Notes: generated by a model from the sequence alone, not told the origin. A stretch of DNA of 8,569 bases from Alphaproteobacteria bacterium (GCA_900772625.1 CAAHEQ010000053.1:1-8569); one strand, 5' to 3'. Positions 1 to 7,053 are shown, counted from the first letter of the stretch. Program-made: numbers and translations.

Positions 1-41
1 CAATCATATGGGGTTGGTTCTTTATTGTTCTTCTCTGCCAT
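1..41 (-). CDS. Start of a reading frame running off the left edge (partial, 13 codons)
   Basis: Reading on the minus strand from ATG at 41-39, the visible residues are MAEKNNKEPTPYD. A good Shine-Dalgarno (GAGGG at 51-47, five bases before the ATG) supports real initiation here. The visible N-terminus is polar and charged, so it is not a signal peptide. The start lies only 15 bases after the TAG stop of the surface-protein gene (57-59), which suggests co-transcription. The ATG is also in the same frame as that gene, with codons for KVRDN between the TAG and this ATG. This could therefore be the remainder of a single longer protein interrupted by an amber codon. The function cannot be told from 13 residues. 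Confidence 0.55.
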   Translation of the reverse strand, partial: MAEKNNKEPTPYD

Positions 42-56
42 ATTATCCCTCACTTT

Positions 57-3000
57 CTAATAACTCCGGATTGTCGATAATGTTGCCGATAACTTCTGCA
101 TTACCTCTTGAGAAATAGTACCCCGAATAAATCCTTTTTCTTCGTTTTTGACCTTTAAATACTTTCCTTCTATACCCCGTCCTTTAAGAGAAGCAATATC
201 ACCATTATTAATAATAGAGACAGTTGCGGCAGAAATAACATCATATGCCTTAATAGCAGTTCCATCTGTGGTATTTATACTCCCTTCATTTTTAATATTT
301 ATAACGTCTTCCGCATTGAAAGCCGTTATTCGAATCCCAATTCCAGAGGAGGTCAATCCGATTACTCCCCCTTTTTCATTGGTAAAATTAACTTTTCCTG
401 AATCTACTATGCTTATTCCTAAGCCCTTAGCCTCGGAAACCGTAATTGTACCATAATTTTCCACAATGGCATGTTTTGCATAGAGGCCTGTATTTGTAGC
501 ATAAATATCTCCCATATTTACAAGTTTTGAAAACTCAGTACTACTGCCACCTATTGATATTCCTGTAGTACCTCCATGAATTTCTCCCTCATTTTTTACG
601 AAACCGCTTGCTAAAACTCCTTCACCATTTCTACCATAGATTTTTCCTGTAGAAGTATTGAAAAAATCTCCAACCGTACTTACTCCTCTTGTCTGGGAAT
701 CAATCACCCCTGAGTTAGTAAAAGAGGTTCCTGAAAATTTCACTCCATATTCTTGAGCATTGATTGTGCCAGAGTTTAACAAAGATATCGCATTCATATC
801 AATTCCAGTTCCTTTGCTTGTGATTTGACCTTTGTTTATAATGCTTTTTATTGCATTAGCTAAAATACCATTTGCACGGTTGTCTTCCAAAACAGACTCG
901 TCAAAATTGCCCGCCATTATTGTTCCTTCATTCAAAATTTCCAATTCTTTGTCTCCAAAAGCGCTGATGCCTGTGGTAGCAGCAATAATATCTTTATAAT
1001 TTTCGATTCTGGTTGTCTCTTGTACGGCTCTGATTCCAGCCAATGAAGATTTAATTGTGCCTTTGTTTACAATCGTGCCTGGTGCACTAATACCCTGTTT
1101 TGCAGCCGTAATAGTCCCCTCATTAGTCACTTTCATTTTTATATTATCAAGTGTTGCATAATTATTATCAAGGATTTTTATACTCGATTGGCCGTCTTTA
1201 TACGGACACTCTCTTACATAACCCATTACAGGATCATAACATTGCCCGTTTACAACTTCAATATGCGAGCCATAATCCAAAAAACGACTACCGACCTCAA
1301 AAGTAGCTATTCCAGAACCTGTTTCTGCTGTAATCGATCCTGTGTTTAAAATTGAAATATTTAATTCATGAGGCAATACATCTTTGCCAAATTTTTCTTC
1401 TGGATCGATCGTATCATTGTCGTATAAATAAATACCTCCATTTGCTGTAATTGTACCGCTGTTTTCTATATTGATAGATACTGATTTTTTATAAGATGGA
1501 TCGCGTGCAAGGTCAACAAATATACCATAAACAGCTCCATAAAGCGCAGAATTCGAATCTGGATTTAGTGAAATATTTTTTGTGTTAACAACATTCACTT
1601 CGGATGCTTGTTTAAAATTTGGATCTTTGTCACTTTGCGTCCAAAAGCCCCGTACAAACATGCCAATACCTCGGTTCATATAAATGTCACCATAGTTATA
1701 CAAACTTGAAGTACGATCTGCATACATTGCCGCAGTTATCAAGGTTTCTGAAGTACCTTTTTGTGTCGATCTTAAAGTACCATAATTGACTGCTACTGCA
1801 CCATTTCGCACAGATATCAAGTTAGTATCCAAACTGGATGTAATTGTTCCTTTGTTATTGATTTGAGCGCCTTGGGTATCTGCACGCATGATTGTTTGAA
1901 GTTCCACAGACTTGCCGTTTTCTGAATATGTTGGAAACCCGCCGCCAGAATAACTGTATGTTAAATCTTTTGTATTGCTAAAAACTTTATAGCCTGTGTC
2001 TTTAATGTTATAAACGCCATTTGCGCTTGTTGGCTCTGCAATAAACGTATAGCCATAACCTGCAACATCAGCCGTTTCATTCATGCACATCCCTGAGGGT
2101 GTCTTTGTATAGCCTGCATCGCAAACGCATTGGCTGATGCTCGTTGAACCCGCCACAGATGTAGAGTTTGCAGGGCACGCTAAACATTCTTCACCGTTTT
2201 GGTATTGGTTTGCGGGACAAGAGTCAAACGTACAAACGCCACCTTGCATCACATAGCCATCATTGCAAACGCAACTGTCGGCTTGTTGGTGCGAATGCGC
2301 ATCACAGGTCAGTGTTTCGTGACATTCACTCGTGCCATACTTATCGTAGCCGCTGTCACATACACAAGAGTCTGCTTGCTGACTGGCGTTTGCAGGGCAG
2401 CTCAACTTGGCATAACAAACGCCATTTTGCAAAATGTAGTCCGCCGCACAAGTCGAACAATCCGCGCCCGCGTATCCCGCTTCACACACGCACGAATCTT
2501 TGTTTTGTGTGCCGTGTGCGCCACACGAAATCGTGGCATAGCACGTTCCGTCAAACATTTTAAATCCGTCATCGCATATGCATTGACCCGCTTCGCAACG
2601 TTGGTTGGGTTGGTCGCAATTGATGTTTGCACACAAATCAACGGGAGGAACAGGTGTACTGGAACTTTTGCTCCCACCACCACCGCTGGCCGCCAAAGCA
2701 ATACCGCCACCAATTAAAGCAGCTGCGCCGACTCCGATGCCGACCATCGCGCCTGTGCTGAGTCCTGTGGCCGCTGCCCCTGCTGCGCTGCTTGCAGTTG
2801 CTCCTGTGCCTGCTGTCGAACCCGCACTGGCATAAGTTGGCGCCGAGTTCAAGCCTACCGCTTGTTTATACTGTGCAGGAATCTTTTGCATACACTGTGC
2901 GTTTGTGTTGGCGCCCGCTTTTAACAAAGAAGCAACCGCCACTTTGTCCGCACGCCAAGTCGCTTCGCATAGTGCTGAGTTGCCTTTCGCATCGTTCAAA

Positions 3001-3188
3001 TCAATCGAATATCCTCGAGATCTGAGCGATTGCAAGCCTTTCAAATTACCCGTTTTGGCATAATGATACATCGCTTGACGCGGTGTCATTCTGACTGCTT
3101 GCGCGCCTGTTTGAACTTGCGCAAAACTGGCCGTATTGCCAAGTGTTAAACCGACCGCAACCAAACCACATACTACCTTTTTAAACAT
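57..3188 (-). CDS. Exported multidomain surface protein: signal peptide, ankyrin-like repeats, glycine-zipper segment, EGF-like Cys repeats, beta-helix passenger
   Basis: This is a 1043-residue protein. The start is placed at ATG 3188-3186 because AAAGGGG lies five bases upstream; an in-frame ATG 18 bases earlier has no such site. Residues 1-23 are a Sec signal peptide (MFKK, hydrophobic core, SFA-Q cleavage). Residues 34-97 resemble two ankyrin repeats (GNLKGLQSLRSRGYSIDL; KVAVASLLKAGANTN). A low-complexity Ala/Gly/Ser/Thr stretch leads into a glycine-zipper membrane-like segment (about 145-168). Residues 186-368 carry about five EGF-like Cys modules with a repeated DSCVC-xx-GY core. Residues 441-1024 hold about twenty degenerate N-x-G-T/S/D-I-T strands ending in GI, typical of right-handed beta-helix autotransporter passengers. 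No C-terminal beta-barrel or sorting domain is visible before the TAG. The likely role is a surface or adhesin-like protein; this is inferred from architecture only. GC content falls sharply from the N-terminal modules to the passenger. Confidence 0.85.
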   Translation of the reverse strand: MFKKVVCGLVAVGLTLGNTASFAQVQTGAQAVRMTPRQAMYHYAKTGNLKGLQSLRSRGYSIDLNDAKGNSALCEATWRADKVAVASLLKAGANTNAQCMQKIPAQYKQAVGLNSAPTYASAGSTAGTGATASSAAGAAATGLSTGAMVGIGVGAAALIGGGIALAASGGGGSKSSSTPVPPVDLCANINCDQPNQRCEAGQCICDDGFKMFDGTCYATISCGAHGTQNKDSCVCEAGYAGADCSTCAADYILQNGVCYAKLSCPANASQQADSCVCDSGYDKYGTSECHETLTCDAHSHQQADSCVCNDGYVMQGGVCTFDSCPANQYQNGEECLACPANSTSVAGSTSISQCVCDAGYTKTPSGMCMNETADVAGYGYTFIAEPTSANGVYNIKDTGYKVFSNTKDLTYSYSGGGFPTYSENGKSVELQTIMRADTQGAQINNKGTITSSLDTNLISVRNGAVAVNYGTLRSTQKGTSETLITAAMYADRTSSLYNYGDIYMNRGIGMFVRGFWTQSDKDPNFKQASEVNVVNTKNISLNPDSNSALYGAVYGIFVDLARDPSYKKSVSINIENSGTITANGGIYLYDNDTIDPEEKFGKDVLPHELNISILNTGSITAETGSGIATFEVGSRFLDYGSHIEVVNGQCYDPVMGYVRECPYKDGQSSIKILDNNYATLDNIKMKVTNEGTITAAKQGISAPGTIVNKGTIKSSLAGIRAVQETTRIENYKDIIAATTGISAFGDKELEILNEGTIMAGNFDESVLEDNRANGILANAIKSIINKGQITSKGTGIDMNAISLLNSGTINAQEYGVKFSGTSFTNSGVIDSQTRGVSTVGDFFNTSTGKIYGRNGEGVLASGFVKNEGEIHGGTTGISIGGSSTEFSKLVNMGDIYATNTGLYAKHAIVENYGTITVSEAKGLGISIVDSGKVNFTNEKGGVIGLTSSGIGIRITAFNAEDVINIKNEGSINTTDGTAIKAYDVISAATVSIINNGDIASLKGRGIEGKYLKVKNEEKGFIRGTISQEVMQKLSATLSTIRSY
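117..1868 (-). repeat. Degenerate beta-helix coil repeats in the surface protein
   Basis: This stretch encodes residues 441-1024 of the surface protein. About twenty coils of roughly 17-30 residues share the pattern I-x-N-x-G-T/S/D-I-x-A...G-I. Examples are NSGTITANGGIYLY, NEGTITAAKQGISA, NKGTIKSSLAGIRA, NSGTINAQEYGVKF and NEGSINTTDGTAIK. The pattern is seen directly. The right-handed beta-helix fold is inferred from known autotransporter and adhesin passengers with the same N-x-G-x-I ladder. The coils are divergent at the DNA level, so slippage or recombination between them is not obvious. Confidence 0.8.
2085..2633 (-). repeat. EGF-like cysteine-rich repeat block in the surface protein
   Basis: This stretch encodes residues 186-368. 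Five modules share C-x(9-10)-D-S-C-V-C-x-x-G-Y-x(5-9)-C or close variants: KDSCVCEAGYAG, ADSCVCDSGYDK, ADSCVCNDGYVM and SQCVCDAGYTK. The first module (CEAGQCICDDGF) is the closest to a classical EGF signature. Many paired cysteines imply disulfide formation outside the cytoplasm, which agrees with the signal peptide. One module (about 324-368) is longer and has a C-x-x-C insertion (ECLAC). Confidence 0.8.
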
Positions 3189-3193
3189 TTTGT

Positions 3194-3200
3194 CCCCTTT
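3194..3200 (-). promoter_or_regulatory. Ribosome-binding site deciding the surface-protein start
   Basis: AAAGGGG on the minus strand, five bases before ATG 3188, places initiation at MFKKVV. The six-codon-longer alternative starting at 3206 has no purine-rich site at the right distance, and it would put an extra MHKGDK in front of an already complete signal peptide. Confidence 0.8.
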
Positions 3201-3263
3201 ATGCATAAATGTGTGTTTTTATTGTCATACAACTTTAAATAATACATAAACCAACGTTTTTTT

Positions 3264-3272
3264 CGACTAGTC
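3264..3272. repeat. Copy 1 of CGACTAGTC (contains palindrome GACTAGTC)
   Basis: GACTAGTC at 3265-3272 is a perfect 8-bp palindrome inside the 9-mer CGACTAGTC. AACGTT lies just upstream (3253-3258, plus-strand reading). An identical 9-mer occurs 144 bases away. The site is about 76 bases before the surface-protein start codon, so an operator for that gene is plausible but unproven. Confidence 0.5.
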
Positions 3273-3407
3273 TGAGCGCGATTTTTTAAAACGCACAAAA
3301 ATGCTATAAAATCGTTTAAAATCAATAAGTTAAATTAAAAATTGAAAAAATTAAAATATATATCAAAAATTCATAAAATAGGTGTTGACAAAAACGTTCC
3401 TTTAAAT

Positions 3408-3416
3408 CGACTAGTC
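3408..3416. repeat. Copy 2 of CGACTAGTC
   Basis: This is an identical 9-mer in the same orientation as copy 1, again preceded by AACGTT (3393-3398). The gap between the two motifs is 9 bases here and 5 in copy 1. It lies four bases before the dyad at 3421-3438, so the two may form one compound protein-binding region. Confidence 0.5.
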
Positions 3417-3420
3417 TTCA

Positions 3421-3438
3421 TTCAAATAAGTATTTGAA
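3421..3438. promoter_or_regulatory. Perfect dyad TTCAAATA-AG-TATTTGAA (operator-like)
   Basis: Two 8-base arms are exact reverse complements around a two-base centre. This geometry is typical of a binding site for a dimeric helix-turn-helix regulator, and a two-base loop is too tight for a good RNA hairpin. It is adjacent to CGACTAGTC copy 2 and about 235 bases upstream of the surface-protein start. Function is inference. In AT-rich DNA such dyads also arise by chance, though 8+8 perfect matches are uncommon. Confidence 0.4.
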
Positions 3439-3473
3439 AACAAACGTATTTTGTAATATCAAATTCGCATTTT

Positions 3474-3496
3474 TACCCTTATTATTTTAAGGGGTA
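3474..3496. repeat. Imperfect hairpin TACCCTT / AAGGGGTA
   Basis: The arms at 3474-3480 and 3489-3496 pair over seven bases with one extra G, enclosing an eight-base AT loop. On the plus strand it is followed by ACTTTCATTTTT, a weak T-rich tail. No plus-strand gene ends here, so a terminator role is not supported. It may be a regulatory or incidental structure. Confidence 0.35.
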
Positions 3497-3701
3497 CTTT
3501 CATTTTTGTCTTTTGTGCCAAAATCAAGCTTTAAACTTTGTTTTGAAAAAAAATCGCATTTTAAAAATCATAAAAACGCGCTCTTTTCGAACGATTTTTA
3601 TCACCCAAAAAACAATAAAAAATCGCGTTTTGGTATAGGTACTCCTCAATGTGGCCAAAATCATTTACCCGATAAAAAGCGGACGCATTCAAAAAATCAT
3701 C

Positions 3702-3732
3702 AAAAAAGCCTCCCCAAAGAGAGGCTTTTTTT
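3702..3732 (-). terminator. Strong bidirectional intrinsic terminator after ileS
   Basis: AAAAAAGCCTC (3702-3712) pairs with GAGGCTTTTTT (3721-3731), an 11-bp stem with an 8-base loop and a GC-rich core. On the minus strand the stem is followed by a run of six T, so it terminates ileS 50 bases past its TAA. The plus-strand reading ends in seven T, so it would work in both directions. A small adjacent inverted repeat (AAGCA/TGCTT, 3733-3745) may add to it. Confidence 0.85.
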
Positions 3733-3781
3733 AAGCAAAATGCTTCTTAAAAATCGCTCATGCGTAATTTTAAATCAGGCA

Positions 3782-6700
3782 TTAAACTTTCGCAACGGCA
3801 ACCGAGACTTGACCATCGCCAATGTCTTCTGTCAAGGCATCTGGCACAGCGTCTTTCTTCGCCATATCCAACGCCAAAACTTGCTCCATAATATAGTTTT
3901 TGTGCAACTCCAGCGCTTCTGCAATCAAAGTGGTTGATGGTGCATAAACGATCGTAATGCGATCCGACACATCAAAGCCAGAGTCTTTACGCAAGTTTTG
4001 AATCATACGCACAAAGTCGCGTGCAATGCCTTCTTTTTCCAGTTCTGGATAAACTTTTGTATCCAACTGGACAACAGCAGTGTTGTCTGGCAAAGCTTGA
4101 CCCGTCAGCCCTTCTTTTAACACAAGGCGCAGCTCAAACTCATCCACGTTCAGGACTTGGCCTGCAATATACAAAGTACCATCTTCACGCACGACCCATT
4201 CGTCCGTCTTGGAGGCCGCCATAATGTCTTTCATATACTTGCCTAATCGCTTACCAATCAATGGCGTTTTCAAGTATAAGAACTTGCTTGCCAACGTCAG
4301 CACATCGTCCGCAAAACCAACTTCTTTGACGTTGATTTCGTCTTTGATGATGTCAGCAAAAGCCGACAAAGATTTAATATCCTCGCCTGCAATAGTCATT
4401 GACATAAGCGGCAGACGGTTGCGCAACTTGGCTTCTTCGCGAATAGCTTTAGCAGTCGAGCAAATTGCACGAACTTTGTCCATTTGCGCCACCAGCTCGT
4501 CATTATCGGCGATTTGCCAATCGGCGATCCAGTCGGTTAAGTGGACGGACTCTTCACCCGTCAAGGACTTGTACACAAACTCGGTCATAAACGGCATCAA
4601 AGGCGCCATAATCTGGCTGACTTTCACCAACACAGTGTAAAGTGTATTAAAGGCGTCCATATCCGTTCCGTCCCAGAAGCGCGCACGCGAGCGGCGAATG
4701 TACCAGTTGTTGAGGATTTCCAAAAAGTCGGCGCATTCGGCACACGCTGCTGCAAGCTCGTAATTATCGAGCAGGCCAGTCACTTTTTGACCCAACTTTT
4801 TGAGCTTAGCCAAAATGTACTTGTCCAAAATGTCTTTTGAATCATTGACAAGCTCGGCCTTAATCCCTTCTGCATTGGCATACAGGCAGAAGAAGTAAAA
4901 TGCATTCCACAAAGGAATCAACGCTTTACGAGCCGCCTTGGAGATTTCCACACCTTTCAAGTCGACAGCAACCGTCCCACCGCGCACAATCGGAGACGAC
5001 ACAAGCCACCAACGCAACGCGTCAGAGCCCATCGAGTCCAAAATAATGTTGTGGTCAGGATAGTTCTTCAGGCGCTTGGAAAGCTTTTGCCCGTCTTCAG
5101 CCATTACAAGCCCCGTGCACACGCACGTTTTAAATGCGTTTTTGTGGTGCAAAGCTGTGCCCAAAACGTGCAAAGTATAGAACCAACCGCGTGTTTGATC
5201 CAAACCTTCGACAATAAAGTCGGCAGGGAAATGTTTTTCAAAACGCTCTTTATTTTCAAATGGATAATGCACTTGTGCATAAGGCATCGAGCCTGACTCG
5301 AACCAACAATCGAACACGTCCGAAGCGCGGCGCATCATCGTTTTACCCGATGGATCGTCTGGGTTTGGATAGACAACATCGTCAATCATCGGACGGTGTA
5401 AATCTTTGACATCAAAGCCTGTTTTTTCCTTTAATTCAGCAAGCGATCCAAACACATCCACGCGTGGGAAAGCAGGATTATCGGACTTCCAAACTGGAAT
5501 AGGCGTGCCCCAGAAACGATTACGAGAAATCGACCAATCGCGTGCACCTTCAAGCCATTTACCAAAACGACCGTGCTTGATGTGCTCGGGCAGCCACGTG
5601 ATGTTTTCATTTAACGCCACCATTTCGTCATTCATAGTCGACACTTTGACAAACCAGCTGGACATCGCTTTATAAATCAGTGGTGTATCCGTACGCCAGC
5701 AGAATGGATACGAGTGTGTATATTGTTCTTTTTTCACTAACTTATGATTTGCCTTCAACCAATCCAGCACCAAAGGATTAACATCAAAGACTTGCTTGCC
5801 CTCATAATCAGGCACTTCGGCCGTAAAGCAGCCTGCTTCGTCCACAGGACAAACCACAGGGAAGTCTTTTTTATACGCACGGCATGCTTCAAAGTCGTCC
5901 TGACCAAAACCTGGAGCAATGTGAACAATACCTGTACCATCTTCGGTCGACACAAAAGCGCCCGACAAAACACGGAAAGCGCCTTTGTCTTTCAAATGCT
6001 TGAAGTATCCAAACATCGGCTCGTACGACAAGCCCACCAAATCTTTGCCTTTAATCACGGCAACTTCTGTGGCGTGTTGCAGCTGTTGCTTATATTTGTC
6101 TTTCAGTGCCGAGGCTAAAATGTATTGCTCGTCACCCTCTTGCATCACGGAGTAATCAATATCCTCGCCCACCGCAATCATCAAGTTAGACGGCAACGTC
6201 CATGGCGTTGTTGTCCACACCAACAAGTGACGTCCGTCTTCAAGCTTGAACAAAACGGTAATGGCCGTATCTGTTTTTTCTTGATAGCCTTGGTTGACCT
6301 CAAAGTTAGATAGTGGCGTCTGCGCCGCCCACGAATAAGGCAATACGCGATAATCTTCGTAAATCAAGCCCTTGTCATACAATTCTTTAAAATTATGGAT
6401 CACCGTTTCCATAAATGGCAAGTCCATTGTCTTATAATCATTGTCCATATCTACCCAACGGCCAATGCGCGTAAATGTATCTTTCCAAATGTTGGTATAT
6501 TTCAACACATCTGCACGACAAAAATCATTAAACTTTTGCACGCCGAATTCTTCAATCGCTTTGTGACCTGACACGCCGAGTTGCTTTTCCGCCGCCATTT
6601 CGGCAGGCAATCCGTGGCAATCCCAGCCCAAGCGGCGTTCTACTTTTTTACCGCGCATCGTCTGATAACGCGCCACAATATCTTTGACATAAGAAATCAT

Positions 6701-6895
6701 AATGTGCCCATAGTGAGGCATACCATTTGCAAACGGAGGACCATCATAGAACACAAACTCGTCCGCACCATTACGATTAGAAACGGACTTTTTAAATGTA
6801 TCATCTTGTTTCCAAAACTCGATGATTTGCTTTTCACGTTCGACAACGTTGTTTTTCGCGTCAAGCTCTGGATAGTATTTCTTCTTTTCAGACAT
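3782..6895 (-). CDS. ileS: Isoleucine--tRNA ligase, long type 2 form
   Basis: This cytoplasmic class I synthetase attaches isoleucine to tRNA-Ile using ATP, and hydrolyses mischarged valine in its editing domain. At 1037 residues it has the length of the type 2 family; the E. coli type 1 enzyme is 938. Visible motifs include the HIGH-type HYGH at 61-64 (after DGPPFANGMP), GWDCHGLP at 90-97, the editing-domain signatures WTTTPWTLPSN (227-237) and GTGIVHIAPGFGQDD (320-334), SRNRFWGTPIP (457-467), and the KMSKS loop as KLSKR (604-608). NNWYIRRSRARFW (729-741) marks the anticodon-binding domain. A type 2 C-terminal extension (about 880-1035, with EGIARDFVRMIQNLRK) replaces the zinc-finger tail of type 1 enzymes; no Cys pairs are seen there. 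Type 2 enzymes are generally less sensitive to mupirocin; HYGH is the canonical H-x-G-H order. The start MSEKKKYYPELD has only a weak purine-rich site (AAAGAAAG). Transcription is monocistronic as far as visible. Confidence 0.98.
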   Translation of the reverse strand: MSEKKKYYPELDAKNNVVEREKQIIEFWKQDDTFKKSVSNRNGADEFVFYDGPPFANGMPHYGHIMISYVKDIVARYQTMRGKKVERRLGWDCHGLPAEMAAEKQLGVSGHKAIEEFGVQKFNDFCRADVLKYTNIWKDTFTRIGRWVDMDNDYKTMDLPFMETVIHNFKELYDKGLIYEDYRVLPYSWAAQTPLSNFEVNQGYQEKTDTAITVLFKLEDGRHLLVWTTTPWTLPSNLMIAVGEDIDYSVMQEGDEQYILASALKDKYKQQLQHATEVAVIKGKDLVGLSYEPMFGYFKHLKDKGAFRVLSGAFVSTEDGTGIVHIAPGFGQDDFEACRAYKKDFPVVCPVDEAGCFTAEVPDYEGKQVFDVNPLVLDWLKANHKLVKKEQYTHSYPFCWRTDTPLIYKAMSSWFVKVSTMNDEMVALNENITWLPEHIKHGRFGKWLEGARDWSISRNRFWGTPIPVWKSDNPAFPRVDVFGSLAELKEKTGFDVKDLHRPMIDDVVYPNPDDPSGKTMMRRASDVFDCWFESGSMPYAQVHYPFENKERFEKHFPADFIVEGLDQTRGWFYTLHVLGTALHHKNAFKTCVCTGLVMAEDGQKLSKRLKNYPDHNIILDSMGSDALRWWLVSSPIVRGGTVAVDLKGVEISKAARKALIPLWNAFYFFCLYANAEGIKAELVNDSKDILDKYILAKLKKLGQKVTGLLDNYELAAACAECADFLEILNNWYIRRSRARFWDGTDMDAFNTLYTVLVKVSQIMAPLMPFMTEFVYKSLTGEESVHLTDWIADWQIADNDELVAQMDKVRAICSTAKAIREEAKLRNRLPLMSMTIAGEDIKSLSAFADIIKDEINVKEVGFADDVLTLASKFLYLKTPLIGKRLGKYMKDIMAASKTDEWVVREDGTLYIAGQVLNVDEFELRLVLKEGLTGQALPDNTAVVQLDTKVYPELEKEGIARDFVRMIQNLRKDSGFDVSDRITIVYAPSTTLIAEALELHKNYIMEQVLALDMAKKDAVPDALTEDIGDGQVSVAVAKV

Positions 6896-6964
6896 AACTT
6901 TTTTCTTTCTTTGATTTTAAATTAATGGATTATTGTTTAAAGTATTTTAGATTCAAGAATAATA

Positions 6965-6979
6965 GCGGCTCTTAGCCAC
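6965..6979 (-). other. Hairpin in the ileS leader overlapping the leader-peptide stop
   Basis: On the ileS transcript, GTGGCT (6979-6974) pairs with AGCCGC (6970-6965) around a three-base loop, with six pairs including one G-U. The TAA of the upstream mini-ORF (6974-6972) sits in the stem and loop. A competing pairing is possible between AGCG (6988-6985) and CGCT (6967-6964). The tail TATTATTCTT is only weakly U-rich, so this is not a clear terminator. Confidence 0.45.
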
Positions 6980-7019
6980 TAATTCGCTCAATCATAATAA
7001 TGTCTTTTGCTCTTATCAT
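6972..7019 (-). CDS. Candidate Ile-rich leader peptide of ileS (15 codons)
   Basis: The reading frame from ATG 7019 to TAA 6972 encodes MIRAKDIIMIERISG. Five of the 15 residues are Ile, including the cluster Ile-Ile-Met-Ile, directly in the leader of the isoleucyl-tRNA synthetase gene. Its A lies seven bases past the -10 box, so transcription may start at the ATG itself (leaderless initiation). A shorter form could start at ATG 6995 (MIERISG). The stop codon is embedded in a hairpin. Leader-peptide attenuation is established for pheST and amino-acid operons. Its use here is inference, since AT-rich DNA is naturally rich in Ile codons. Confidence 0.4.
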   Translation of the reverse strand: MIRAKDIIMIERISG

Positions 7020-7025
7020 AGCCCT

Positions 7026-7053
7026 ATTATAACGCAGGCAAAAAGATTGTCAA
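7026..7053 (-). promoter_or_regulatory. Consensus sigma-70-type promoter of ileS
   Basis: On the minus strand, TTGACA (7053-7048) and TATAAT (7031-7026) both match the consensus perfectly, with a 16-base spacer. Transcription should start near 7019. That gives a leader of about 124 bases before ATG 6895, long enough for a regulatory element. Confidence 0.85.

Larger units (their letters stand above)
3207..3701. other. AT-rich intergenic region with repeated palindromes
   Basis: About 500 bases lie between the surface-protein start and the ileS terminator. I find no credible gene in it. It is strongly AT-rich with many A and T runs. It holds two CGACTAGTC sites, an 18-base dyad and a hairpin (listed separately), plus two AACGTT motifs just before the CGACTAGTC sites. 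The surface-protein promoter must lie here on the minus strand. I cannot pick one confidently, because weak TATAAT-like matches such as GACAAT (3226-3221) lack a good -35 at proper spacing. Confidence 0.6.

Noticed and set aside
2168..2835. Several overlapping plus- and minus-strand reading frames opposite or beside the EGF-like and Ala/Gly-rich coding DNA
   Set aside because: They are shadows of the higher-GC, repeat-bearing surface-protein gene. Their translations are low in complexity and lack start signals.
3189..3206. Earlier start at 3206 for the surface protein (MHKGDK extension)
   Set aside because: The Shine-Dalgarno AAAGGGG lies inside this extension at ideal distance from the 3188 ATG, and the signal peptide is complete without it.
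3385..3416. Plus-strand TTGACA at 3385-3390 as a promoter
   Set aside because: No acceptable -10 box lies 15-19 bases downstream (CGACTA at 17), and there is no plus-strand gene to serve.
3506..3937. A 143-codon plus-strand reading frame in the region between the surface protein and ileS
   Set aside because: It runs through the terminator and into the antisense of the ileS 3' end, has no ribosome-binding site and has a Lys/Asn/Phe-rich, non-protein-like composition.
4021..6925. Many plus-strand reading frames opposite ileS
   Set aside because: They are antisense shadows of a well-conserved gene, with no independent initiation signals or protein-like motifs.
6896..7025. T-box riboswitch or tRNA in the ileS leader
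   Set aside because: The leader is too short and lacks a T-box-type conserved bulge and terminator/antiterminator pair. No cloverleaf can be drawn.
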